Shown: positions 25,203 through 31,944 of the stretch, piece by piece | Numbering within the stretch: the first letter of the stretch is position 1 | Layout: each line of letters opens with the position of its first letter | NCBI GenBank assembly: GCA_964511405.1 | Contig: CAZEFK010000031.1 | Coordinates: forward strand, 1-43,744 | Reading direction: 5' to 3' | Source of the DNA: CAZEFK01 sp964511405 | GTDB lineage: Bacteria; Pseudomonadota; Alphaproteobacteria; Elsterales; Elsteraceae | DNA: 43,744 bases | The notes under the pieces: generated by a model | What the model was told of the DNA's origin: nothing | Database searches by the model: none | Seen by the model: the letters and a program-made list of their open reading frames with translations, nothing else | Position numbers and translations under genes: made by a program

Positions 25203-26630
25203 TCAGGCCGGCGGGGCCGGGAGCAGGACGCCGGGATTCATCAGGCCGTGCGGGTCGAAGAGCTGCTTGACCCGGCCCATCAGCTCGTAGCGCAGGGGAT
25301 CGGCCAGCCGCGCCAGCTCCTCGGTCAGCTTGCGGCCGATGCCGTGCTCGGCGCTGAAAGTGCCGGAATAGCGGGCGGCGACGTCGTGGATGGCGCGCTC
25401 GACCTCCAGCGCGAAGGCGTCGGGATCGGCCAGGCCGGTCCAGAACCCGCGCTGGAACATCAGGATGTAGTGGACATTGCCGTCGCCGAGATGGGCCACG
25501 ACCATCGGCCTGGCCTGCGGGTAGCGCCGGGCGGCGACGGCGTCGGCCTCGGCGATGAAGGCGGCGACATCCGACGTGCGCAGCGCGATGTCGTGAACGA
25601 TGCCGATGCCTTCCTTCATGTTGGCCTCGGTCACCGAATGGCGGACCTGCCAGAACCCGGCCGCCTCCTGCCCTGATTTGGCGATCAGGGCGTCCAGCAC
25701 CTGGCCAGACTCGAGGAAGCGGCCCAGCACCTCTTCCAGCGCCGCGCCGAGACCGGCGCCCGCATCGGCGCTGCCCAGCTCGATCATCACCGACCAGGGC
25801 GGCAGCTCGGCGAAGGCGATCCGCACCTCGGGCAGATGGCGGCGGACCAGCTCGAACTGGGCGGCGGAGACCAGCTCGTAGGCCTGGATGGCCGCGCCGG
25901 CGCGCTCCTGCAGCGCCGTCAGCAGCGCCACCGCGGCGGCGGGGTCGGCGACCGACACCCAGGCGTGGGCCGTGTGCGGCGTCAGCGGATGGAGCCGGAG
26001 CGCGGCGCCGGTGACGACGCCGAGCGTGCCCTCGGCGCCGATGAACAGATAGCGTAGCATGTAGCCGGTGTTGTCCTTGCGCAGGCCGACCAGGTCGCTG
26101 AGCACCCGGCCGTCGGCCAGCACCACCTCCAGCCCGGCGACCAGGTCGCGCATCGGGCCGTAGCGCACGACCCCGGTGCCGCCGGCATTGGTCGAGATCA
26201 GCCCGCCGATCTGGGCGCTGCCCTCGCTGCCCAGATAGAGGGGCACCTGACGCTGAACCGCCGCCGCAGCCGCGTGCAGGTCGCCGAGCACGACCCCGGC
26301 GTCGACCGTGGCCAGGCCGGTCGCCAGGTCGATCGCCCGGATCCGGGCCATGCGGCGCAGCGACAGCACGATGCCGGGCCGGTCCGGCCACGGGCTCTCG
26401 GGCACGGCGCCGAAGCACAGGCCGGTGTTGCCGCCGACCGGGAAGATCGGCTGGCGCTCGGCTGCGCACAGCCGGACCACGGCCGCGACCTCGTCGGTGC
26501 TGGCGGGCGCCACCACGGCCAGCGCCGTGCCCCGCCGCCGCTGCCGGAAATCGATCAGCCAGGGCGCCATGCCGGCAGGATCGGCGGCGATCCCCTTGTC
26601 CCCGACGATGGCCTGCAGGCGGTCGAGCAT
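25203..26630 (-). CDS. FAD-linked oxidase, GlcD/D-2-hydroxy-acid dehydrogenase type
   Basis: A 475-residue cytosolic or membrane-associated flavoenzyme of the FAD_binding_4 / FAD-oxidase_C family (D-lactate dehydrogenase, GlcD, D-2-hydroxyglutarate dehydrogenase). The FAD-binding part is at about 35-215 (PVGGNTGLCFGAVPE; GSEGSAQIGGLISTNAGGTGVVRYGPMRDLV), with the C-terminal cap at about 220-470. It contains HLGDGNVHYI (metal/substrate histidines) and SAEHGIGRKL. It oxidises D-2-hydroxy acids, complementing the L-specific enzyme at the other end of the same operon. It is 13 bases downstream of the lyase gene. Confidence 0.91.
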   Translation of the reverse strand: MLDRLQAIVGDKGIAADPAGMAPWLIDFRQRRRGTALAVVAPASTDEVAAVVRLCAAERQPIFPVGGNTGLCFGAVPESPWPDRPGIVLSLRRMARIRAIDLATGLATVDAGVVLGDLHAAAAAVQRQVPLYLGSEGSAQIGGLISTNAGGTGVVRYGPMRDLVAGLEVVLADGRVLSDLVGLRKDNTGYMLRYLFIGAEGTLGVVTGAALRLHPLTPHTAHAWVSVADPAAAVALLTALQERAGAAIQAYELVSAAQFELVRRHLPEVRIAFAELPPWSVMIELGSADAGAGLGAALEEVLGRFLESGQVLDALIAKSGQEAAGFWQVRHSVTEANMKEGIGIVHDIALRTSDVAAFIAEADAVAARRYPQARPMVVAHLGDGNVHYILMFQRGFWTGLADPDAFALEVERAIHDVAARYSGTFSAEHGIGRKLTEELARLADPLRYELMGRVKQLFDPHGLMNPGVLLPAPPA

Positions 26631-26643
26631 GGCGCCGCTCCTG

Positions 26644-27543
26644 CTAGGCCAGCCCGGCCGCTTTGGCGTGCTCGGCGGCGGCCTCGAGCTTGGCCACGGT
26701 TTCGGGGGTCGGCGCCAGCAATGGCAGGCGCACGCCGCCGGCCGGCCGGCCGGCCAGCGCCATGTAGGCCTTGAGCGGCCCCGGGTTGGTCTCGAGGAAG
26801 ATGGTGTCGATCACCGGGTCGATCCGGTCCTGCAGGGCCAGCGCCGCATCCAGCTTGCCGGCGCGCGCCAGCCCGAAGATCTCGAGCCAGATCTTGGGGT
26901 AGATCGTCGCCGACGCCAGGACGCCGCCGCGGGCGCCGATGGCGACATGGGTCGCGAACAGCGGCTCCTCGCCGCTCAAGATGGCGATCTTGTCGCCGGC
27001 CAGCTTCACCGTCCGGATGAAGTCGGGCATGTCGTAGGACGAATACTTCATGCCGATGATCGAGCCGTCCTCGGCGATCGCCTGCACCGTGTCGGCCATG
27101 GCGGCGACGGTGGTGCGCCGCGGGATCTGGTACAGCAGCACCGGCAAGTCGAGCTGTTCGCGATAGCGCCTGAAATAGGCGCGCATGCCCTCCTGGGAGC
27201 CGGGGGCGTAATAGGGCGTCACGGTCATGACCGCGGCGGCGCCGGCGGCCGCGAAGTCGCGGCCGGCCTCCAGCGCATCCTCGAAGCCGGTGGCGAGCAC
27301 GCCGGGGATCACCGGCTTGCCGTCGGCGGCCTCGACGCAAGCGGCGACGATGGCGCGGCGCTCGGCGCGCGAGAACGCGGGATATTCGCCGGTGCCGCCG
27401 ATCGGCACCACGCCCGAGGCCCCGGCGGCCAGCTGGAAGCGCACCAGCGCCTGCAGGCCCGGGACATCGACCGACCCGTCGGGTGCCAGCGGCGTGACGA
27501 TGGCGGTGTAGAGGCCGCTCAGCTGGTCCTTGGTGAGAGTCAT
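26644..27543 (-). CDS. Dihydrodipicolinate synthase/N-acetylneuraminate lyase-family protein
   Basis: A 299-residue TIM-barrel Schiff-base lyase or aldolase. It has GGTGEYPAFSRAER (the usual GTTGE pocket), the tyrosine in VLLYQIPRR (about 137), the Schiff-base lysine in IIGMKYSS (about 165) and ETNPGPLKAYM near the end. Family reactions either condense or release pyruvate or dehydrate/deaminate 2-oxo-type acids. The context (hydroxy-acid oxidases, own importer) argues for a catabolic role rather than lysine synthesis. The ATG at 27543 has a GGAAGGA site; the longer frame from 27588 is rejected. It is the first gene of the operon, divergent from the XRE-cupin regulator. Confidence 0.9.
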   Translation of the reverse strand: MTLTKDQLSGLYTAIVTPLAPDGSVDVPGLQALVRFQLAAGASGVVPIGGTGEYPAFSRAERRAIVAACVEAADGKPVIPGVLATGFEDALEAGRDFAAAGAAAVMTVTPYYAPGSQEGMRAYFRRYREQLDLPVLLYQIPRRTTVAAMADTVQAIAEDGSIIGMKYSSYDMPDFIRTVKLAGDKIAILSGEEPLFATHVAIGARGGVLASATIYPKIWLEIFGLARAGKLDAALALQDRIDPVIDTIFLETNPGPLKAYMALAGRPAGGVRLPLLAPTPETVAKLEAAAEHAKAAGLA

Positions 27544-27684
27544 CCGGATCGTCCTTCCCGCGGCGTATCCTGTATAAGTGAGCGTCATCCACCATCCGGC
27601 CTTTGGTCAATAGGAAAGTAGAAAAATGTATGATACGAAAAATCCTGCACCAGTCGGCAGCTGCCGCGCCTAAGGAGGAGCAGA
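27544..27684. promoter_or_regulatory. Divergent promoter region of the hydroxy-acid operon and its XRE-cupin regulator
   Basis: This 141-base gap separates the lyase operon from the regulator. It has an A+T-rich core at about 27605-27645. CGTATC at 27564-27569 and GATACG at 27632-27637 form a widely spaced inverted pair, in the contexts CGTATCCTGTATA and ATGTATGATACG, and are candidate half-sites for the XRE protein. AAGGAGGAG before the ATG at 27685 is a near-consensus ribosome site. Binding is inference. Confidence 0.45.
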
Positions 27685-28308
27685 ATGCCGGACCTTCCGT
27701 CGATCGATCGGGGCGACGCCGCGCCTGGTGCCGACACCGCCAAGGCCGCGGTCGACGTCGGCGCGCGCCTGCACCGGATCCGCAAGGACCGCCGCTTGAC
27801 CTTGCAGGAGGCGAGCCGCCTGACCGGGGTGTCGGCCTCGGCGTTCTCGAAGATCGAGCGCAACGAGCTGTCGCCGACGATCTCGACGATGCAGCGGATC
27901 GCGCTGGGGCTCGGGATCGAGTTGGTGACGCTGCTGGCCGGCCAGGATCCCGAGCCCGTGGCCTTCCCGGGCCGGCGCAGCATCAGCCGGGCCGGCATCG
28001 GCAACCATCACGTCACGGCCACCTGCCACAACGTGCTGCTGTGCGCCGATCTGAAGAACAAGCGCGCGACCCCGATCCTGACCACGGTCACCGCGCGCTC
28101 GGTCGACGAGTACAAGGCCTGGGCCAAGTCCGAGGCCGAGATCTTCGTGATGGTGCTGGACGGCACCCTGGTCGTGCACAGCCGGCTCTACGAGCCCCTG
28201 GTGCTGCACAAGGGCGACGCCGTCTATTACGACGCCACCACCGAGCACACCTGGACCTCGGAGGGCCCGACCGACGCTCAGGTGCTATGGGTGCTGGTCG
28301 GCCTCTGA
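27685..28308 (+). CDS. XRE-family regulator with C-terminal cupin domain
   Basis: A 207-residue cytosolic regulator: a disordered N-terminus (1-23), a helix-turn-helix (about 24-90; VGARLHRIRKDRRLTLQEASRLTGVSASAFSKIERNELSPTISTMQRIALGLG), a linker, then a small cupin barrel (about 125-207; EAEIFVMVLDGTLVVHSRLYEPLVLHKGDAVYYDATTEHTW). The cupin motif is the effector pocket. XRE-cupin proteins typically sit beside and control amino acid or carboxylate catabolic operons. Here it is divergent from the six-gene lyase/oxidase/ABC operon, its likely target. Its end overlaps the convergent LysR gene by 24 bases. Confidence 0.92.
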   Translation: MPDLPSIDRGDAAPGADTAKAAVDVGARLHRIRKDRRLTLQEASRLTGVSASAFSKIERNELSPTISTMQRIALGLGIELVTLLAGQDPEPVAFPGRRSISRAGIGNHHVTATCHNVLLCADLKNKRATPILTTVTARSVDEYKAWAKSEAEIFVMVLDGTLVVHSRLYEPLVLHKGDAVYYDATTEHTWTSEGPTDAQVLWVLVGL

Positions 28309-29202
28309 TCGGGCCACCCCGTTGGCGGCCAGGAACTGCCGGACCACCGGCGTCGGGTTGTCGGCGCGCCAGGCGAGCCAGTAGTCGACCGTGTGCGGCC
28401 ACCAGGGCACGGCCTTGAACGCGATGCCGCGGGTCTCGGCGCGGGCCGCCGTTGCCTGCGTGAAGGCGCGGCCGGCGCCGGCCTCGACCAGCCCGAGCAG
28501 CGCGGAGAGCTGCGCCACCTCGTAGCGGATCTGCGGCCGGAAGCCGGCGGTGGCGCAATGCTGGGCGAAGCGGTCGCGCCAGTAGGCGTCGCCCTCGCGG
28601 GGCAGCGCGATCCACGGGCTGCCGTCGAGATCCGGCGGCTCGATCCGCGGTTTTGCGGCCAGCGGGTCGTCGACCGGCAGCGCCAGCCGCATCTGGTCGG
28701 ACAGCAGCTTGTGGCTGGCGATCCCGTCCGGCCAGTCGCGCGGCGTGTAGAGGATGCCCAGGTCGAGCTGGTACTGCGCGATCGACTGGAGCTGGGCCTC
28801 GGTGCTGGCGGCGACCAGGTCGACCACCAGCGCCGGGCAGCGCTGGCGCAGGTTGCGCAGATGGTCGGCCAGCACGCCGCCCTGCATGGCGCCGTCGACA
28901 TAGCCCACGCGCACGCGTCCGGTCTCGCCGTCCGACAGGGCCCTGGCATACCGGACCAGGCCGTCCGCGCAGGACAGCACCGCCCGCGCCGCCGCCGCCA
29001 GGGCGGCGCCGATCGGCGTCAGGGTCAGCCGCTGCCGGTGGCGGCGGAACAGGGGCACGCCGAGCGCATCCTCCAGCTCGCGGATGGCCCGGCTCAGGGG
29101 CGGCTGGGAGATGTGCAGACGCTGCGCCGCCTTGGTCACGTGGCCGAGCTCCGCGACCGCCAGGAAGTAGCGCAGGTGCCGAAGCTCCAGGTTCATGCTC
29201 AT
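28285..29202 (-). CDS. LysR-family regulator (BenM/CbnR-like)
   Basis: A 305-residue regulator: a winged HTH (about 5-65; LELRHLRYFLAVAELGHVTKAAQRLHISQPPLSRAIRELEDALGVPLFRR) and a LysR effector domain (about 95-295). The N-terminal pattern is that of the branch controlling aromatic degradation. It is divergent from an MDR reductase followed by the stump of a meta-cleavage-type hydrolase, so those are its likely targets. The start codon has no strong Shine-Dalgarno site; a second ATG (29196) is nearly as good. Confidence 0.9.
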   Translation of the reverse strand: MSMNLELRHLRYFLAVAELGHVTKAAQRLHISQPPLSRAIRELEDALGVPLFRRHRQRLTLTPIGAALAAAARAVLSCADGLVRYARALSDGETGRVRVGYVDGAMQGGVLADHLRNLRQRCPALVVDLVAASTEAQLQSIAQYQLDLGILYTPRDWPDGIASHKLLSDQMRLALPVDDPLAAKPRIEPPDLDGSPWIALPREGDAYWRDRFAQHCATAGFRPQIRYEVAQLSALLGLVEAGAGRAFTQATAARAETRGIAFKAVPWWPHTVDYWLAWRADNPTPVVRQFLAANGVARSEADQHP

Positions 29203-29204
29203 TA

Positions 29205-29243
29205 GGTATCAGCTCTGATCGAACCGGTCTTTGACGGTATCAG
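29205..29243. promoter_or_regulatory. Candidate LysR operator and promoter
   Basis: An inverted repeat ATCAG-CT-CTGAT lies at 29208-29219. The octamer GGTATCAG occurs twice in direct orientation (29205-29212 and 29236-29243), 31 bp apart, about three helical turns, as expected for a LysR tetramer contacting two sites. TTGACG at 29231-29236 is a possible -35 element for the plus-strand reductase gene. The elements are visible in the sequence; their function is inferred. Confidence 0.5.
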
Positions 29244-29308
29244 ATAGCCCGCGCAAGGTCATCGCCATCGGCGCCTCAGCGGCGTGTCGGGATGAAGGGC
29301 GGGCGACA

Positions 29309-30280
29309 GTGAAGGCAGTGCTGTTCAAGCGGCCGGGCGTGGCCGAGGAGGTCCTGGAGGTCGGCGAGGTGCCGGTGCCGGACTGCGGGCCGGGCGACGT
29401 GAGGATTCGGGTCGCGGCCAGCGTGATCCAGCCGGCCGACCGGCTGTTCATCGCCGGCACCTATGCGGTGCAACCGCGCTGCCCGCAGGTCGCCGGCTTC
29501 GAGGGCGTCGGCGTGGTCGACCAGGTGGGCCCGGCGGTGACGGACATCGCCGCCGGCCAGCGCGTCGCGTTCCGCAGCCCCGGGGCGTGGGCGGACTACG
29601 CCGTCGTCCCGCGCGACCGCATCTATCCGGTGCCGCCGGCGCTGTCGGACCGGATCACTGATGCGGTCGCCTGCCAGATGCCGCTCAATCCGCTGACCGC
29701 GTGGGGATTGCTCGACAGCATCCCCCACAGCCCCGGCCAGCGCGTGCTGGCGACAGCCGGCCACTCGGTGGTGGCTGCCGTGCTGCGCCAATTGGCGGCG
29801 CGGCGCGACCTGCCTGTCGACCGCCTGGTCCGTGATGCGGACGGCTACCGGCTGCTCGGTCCTGACGGCGCCGTGGTCGCGCGCGGCGAGACCGTGGCCC
29901 GCACCCTCGCGGCCACGGCGCCCTACCCGATCGTGCTGGATCCGGTCGGCGGCCCCGACACGCTCCAGCTGATCGACCGAACCGAGCCGGGCGGCGTGCT
30001 CGTCTCCTATGGCGTCCTGGACGACCGGCCGTTCGAGCTGCGGGCCTCGCTGCTGCTCTACCGGGCGCTGCGTTGGCAAGGTTTCGGCATCAGCGTCTGG
30101 CTGCGCCGGGCCGGTGACGCGACGCTGGCCGCGGCCGCCGCCGAGTGCTGGGCCGTGCTGGCCGACGATCCGGCGCTGCTGCCGGTGTCCGGCCGCTTCG
30201 CGCTCGACGAATTCGGGCCGGCCCTGACGCGGGCGCGGGCGAGCGCCGGCGAGGGCAAGGCCGTGTTCGTGATGTCTTGA
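29309..30280 (+). CDS. MDR-superfamily oxidoreductase, enoyl reductase/quinone reductase-like
   Basis: A 323-residue zinc-independent medium-chain reductase: a GroES-like N-terminal domain (about 1-120; VKAVLFKRPGVAEEVLEVGEVPVPDCGPGDVRIRV, VAGFEGVGVVDQVGPAV) and a Rossmann domain. The usual glycine-rich turn is relaxed to ATAGHSVVAAVLRQLA, as in MECR-type enoyl-thioester reductases. DPVGGPDTLQLI and ALRWQGFGISVWL also fit that branch. The substrate is unknown. The GTG at 29309 is chosen because the family opening follows directly and GAAGGG precedes it; upstream codons in frame (to 29231) would overlap the LysR operator region. The truncated hydrolase starts 19 bases downstream. Confidence 0.8.
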   Translation: MKAVLFKRPGVAEEVLEVGEVPVPDCGPGDVRIRVAASVIQPADRLFIAGTYAVQPRCPQVAGFEGVGVVDQVGPAVTDIAAGQRVAFRSPGAWADYAVVPRDRIYPVPPALSDRITDAVACQMPLNPLTAWGLLDSIPHSPGQRVLATAGHSVVAAVLRQLAARRDLPVDRLVRDADGYRLLGPDGAVVARGETVARTLAATAPYPIVLDPVGGPDTLQLIDRTEPGGVLVSYGVLDDRPFELRASLLLYRALRWQGFGISVWLRRAGDATLAAAAAECWAVLADDPALLPVSGRFALDEFGPALTRARASAGEGKAVFVMS

Positions 30281-30299
30281 CCCGGCCGAGGACGGACCC

Positions 30300-30479
30300 A
30301 TGACCCCCCTGACCGACGATGTCATGAATCAGGCGATCGGCCGGTCCATCCAGGCCGGCACCGTCCAGACGAACTATGTCGATATTGGCGCCGGCGATCC
30401 CGTGATCCTGGTCCACGGGTCCGGAGTTGGCGTGTCATGTCAACATTCAGTGCTGGTGTGTCAACATTCACGATTCTAA
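30300..30479 (+). pseudogene. Truncated alpha/beta hydrolase (meta-cleavage product hydrolase-like)
   Basis: The ATG at 30300, with a GAGG site, opens a protein whose first 44 residues read like BphD/DmpD-type C-C bond hydrolases (AGTVQTNYVDIGAGDPVILVHGSG, the oxyanion loop). Similarity stops at about 30432-30437, and a foreign tail (CQHSVLVCQHSRF) runs to TAA at 30477-30479. The catalytic Ser, Asp and His are all missing, so the product is dead. The break coincides with the first TGTCAACATTCA repeat. It follows the MDR gene by 19 bases and was presumably the second gene of that aromatic-degradation operon. Confidence 0.75.
30433..30470. mobile_element. Possible remnant of a transposon end (IS21-like repeats)
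   Basis: TGTCAACATTCA occurs twice in direct orientation (30438-30449 and 30459-30470) with a 21-bp period and GTGCTGG between them. The block starts with GTGTCA exactly where the hydrolase homology ends. Several short direct copies inside a terminus are typical of IS21-family ends, and the wording resembles such ends from memory. No transposase or matching opposite end is visible, so only a remnant is claimed. Confidence 0.45.
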
Positions 30480-30557
30480 TCGAATGAAGAAACCCATTGT
30501 GGCGTCAGCCGATCCATGATTACCTATTCCTAGGTCCACAATATCTATGGTTATCTC

Positions 30558-31013
30558 ATGTCTTCGTTGATCTCATCTGCCAGCCGCGCTGCGGCCCTGG
30601 CCATAGCCGCGCTGGCCTTGTCGAGTTGCAGCTCGAAAGCGCCCTCGACTGCAGTCGTTGCTTGCGGACGCGCAGTCTCCGCCCATCTCGCCCAGTTCGG
30701 GTCCCACGGCGACATCATTGCCATCTCAGCCGAGACGCCTACCGCACCAAACTCGGTCACTGTCTCGATGACAGTCACCGAGATGCGGTCCGATCACAGC
30801 GTGATCAACCACCAAACATCGTGTAACGTATTCGCAAATAACCAGCTTATACAATTGAATAGCTGGATCTGGGACGGCCGCCAGTTGCCCGTTGAGGAGG
30901 CCAACATGATGATGATTGCCCCGATACCCAACGCTCTCACCATCAAGGTCGATGGTCTATCCGATATCCCGTCGAGCCCGCCTGGATTCATTGCTCCGCT
31001 GAGAGCAACTTGA
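30558..31013 (+). CDS. Small lipoprotein of unknown function in a low-GC patch
   Basis: A 151-residue predicted lipoprotein. An N-terminal hydrophobic stretch ends in the lipobox LSSC (Cys24), and the mature part carries two further cysteines that could pair (A-C-G at about 36 and S-C-N at about 89). I do not recognise the family. The composition is lower in G+C (28 of 60 bases at 30781-30840) than any normal neighbour, and the ribosome site is poor. It lies directly after the truncated hydrolase and transposon-end-like repeats, so it was probably imported with them. A chance frame is possible, but the lipobox argues against it. Confidence 0.55.
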   Translation: MSSLISSASRAAALAIAALALSSCSSKAPSTAVVACGRAVSAHLAQFGSHGDIIAISAETPTAPNSVTVSMTVTEMRSDHSVINHQTSCNVFANNQLIQLNSWIWDGRQLPVEEANMMMIAPIPNALTIKVDGLSDIPSSPPGFIAPLRAT

Positions 31014-31084
31014 TTTTCAGGTCGGCACATTTCATCGACGTCCTGTCACGCGATCCGCCCTGCCTCGGGCGGAGGCGTGGCACG

Positions 31085-31342
31085 ATGCGGCCGGTCGCCC
31101 ACCGCGTCATCCTGCGCGCCAAGGTTCGCCATCTGCGCGGCGAGTCCGACCGGACGGCCTTCATGCTGTTCGAGCGCTGGCGGGATGCCGACGAATATAC
31201 GGCCGTCCGCGACAGCCGCTATCGCCTGGCCTATGTCGCCGAGCGCGACCCCCTGCTGCGCGAGCCGCCCGAGGTCGTCCGCTGGACCCTGCTGCACGAC
31301 GAGCGCGGTGGCGGGGCCCGGATAGGGCCGGGCCGAACGCCG
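31085..31342 (+). pseudogene. Remnant resembling an antibiotic-biosynthesis-monooxygenase (ABM) domain
   Basis: The frame from ATG 31085 contains RTAFMLFERWRDADEYTAVRDSRYRLAYVAERDPLLREPPEVVRWTLLHDE. This resembles the second half of an ABM-fold protein (the F.L.E.W.....L..H.. pattern). The N-terminal strand and helix seem incomplete, and no stop codon closes the frame before it enters the opposite-strand DUF1801 gene (next stop 31883). It is therefore called a broken gene; the end given is where the DUF1801 gene begins. Identification is tentative. Confidence 0.35.
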
Positions 31343-31744
31343 TCAGTCCGCGGTGCCGAGGCGCAACCGGATGTCTCGATAGGCCGCCTGGATGAGGTCG
31401 GACAGCGCAGCGGCGTCGATCGGTTCGCCCCGGCGCAGCTTCACGTGCCTCATGCGTTTACCGTCGCCTTGCAGGAGTCCGGCCGGGTCGTCCAGCGCAG
31501 CGCCGAAGAAGAAGCCGACATTCGCGTGATTGCGGAAGGCATTGACGTAGCCGAACGCGGCATCCCTGACGCAGGCGGTCCGATGGCCGTCGTGGAGAAG
31601 CTCCCGAACGACGGCGCCGCACCCGCGCATCCGGTCGAACCAGGGCTTGACCATGCCTCGCAGGCCGTCATCCGGAACCGCGAACCAGGCGTCGACGCCG
31701 GGTTCGCGCCGAACGGCGCTCGGGAACCGCAGCAGTTGGCTCAT
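31343..31744 (-). CDS. DUF1801 (YdhG-like) domain protein
   Basis: A 133-residue cytosolic protein with the DUF1801 signature: the N-terminal WFDRMRGCGAVVRELLHDGHRTACV, then NAFRNHANVGFFFGAALDDPAGLLQGDGKRMRHVKLRRGE, ending DLIQAAYRDIRLRLG. The function is unknown; the fold resembles frataxin/YdhG. The length is typical. It stands alone, convergent with the ABM-like remnant and divergent from the frameshifted binding protein gene, with a strong hairpin in the gap between. Confidence 0.85.
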   Translation of the reverse strand: MSQLLRFPSAVRREPGVDAWFAVPDDGLRGMVKPWFDRMRGCGAVVRELLHDGHRTACVRDAAFGYVNAFRNHANVGFFFGAALDDPAGLLQGDGKRMRHVKLRRGEPIDAAALSDLIQAAYRDIRLRLGTAD

Positions 31745-31798
31745 GGGACCAGACTACATCCGCCGGGGCGTCGGCGGAGTCTTGCCGACGCCCGGTCC

Positions 31799-31832
31799 GG
31801 CTCTCGGCATCTGTCCGCCGATGCCGAGAGCC
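31799..31832. other. Perfect 13-bp stem hairpin in a divergent intergenic region
   Basis: GGCTCTCGGCATC (31799-31811) and GATGCCGAGAGCC (31820-31832) are exact reverse complements around an 8-base loop. The gap (31745-31944) lies upstream of both flanking genes, so a terminator is unexpected there unless it is left over from a lost gene. An operator or a mobile palindromic repeat are alternatives. No U-run follows on either strand. Confidence 0.6.
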
Positions 31833-31944
31833 GCCGGATGGCGGGGTCGAGCCGAATCAAGCACTCGAGGTCCGCGAGCGGATGACGGCCGAGTGGCATC
31901 CGGCTTGCGTCTACCGCCAGTAAAACATCGTCAGGGAGGACTCC

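Noticed and set aside
24319..26469. 716-residue frame joining the FAD oxidase region to the binding protein
   Set aside because: The first two thirds are a shifted reading of the FAD oxidase gene. The real binding protein starts at 25164 with a GGGAGG site and a signal peptide.
30551..30778. 75-residue minus-strand protein opposite the lipoprotein
   Set aside because: No ribosome site or recognisable motif. The plus strand has a signal peptide and lipobox.
30497..30826. 109-residue plus-strand frame overlapping the lipoprotein gene
   Set aside because: No signal peptide, domain or ribosome site. It overlaps the better supported lipoprotein frame for most of its length.
31010..31885. 291-residue plus-strand protein covering the ABM-like remnant and DUF1801 region
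   Set aside because: Only about 31085-31310 looks like real protein. The rest is the reverse of the DUF1801 gene, which has strong family motifs.
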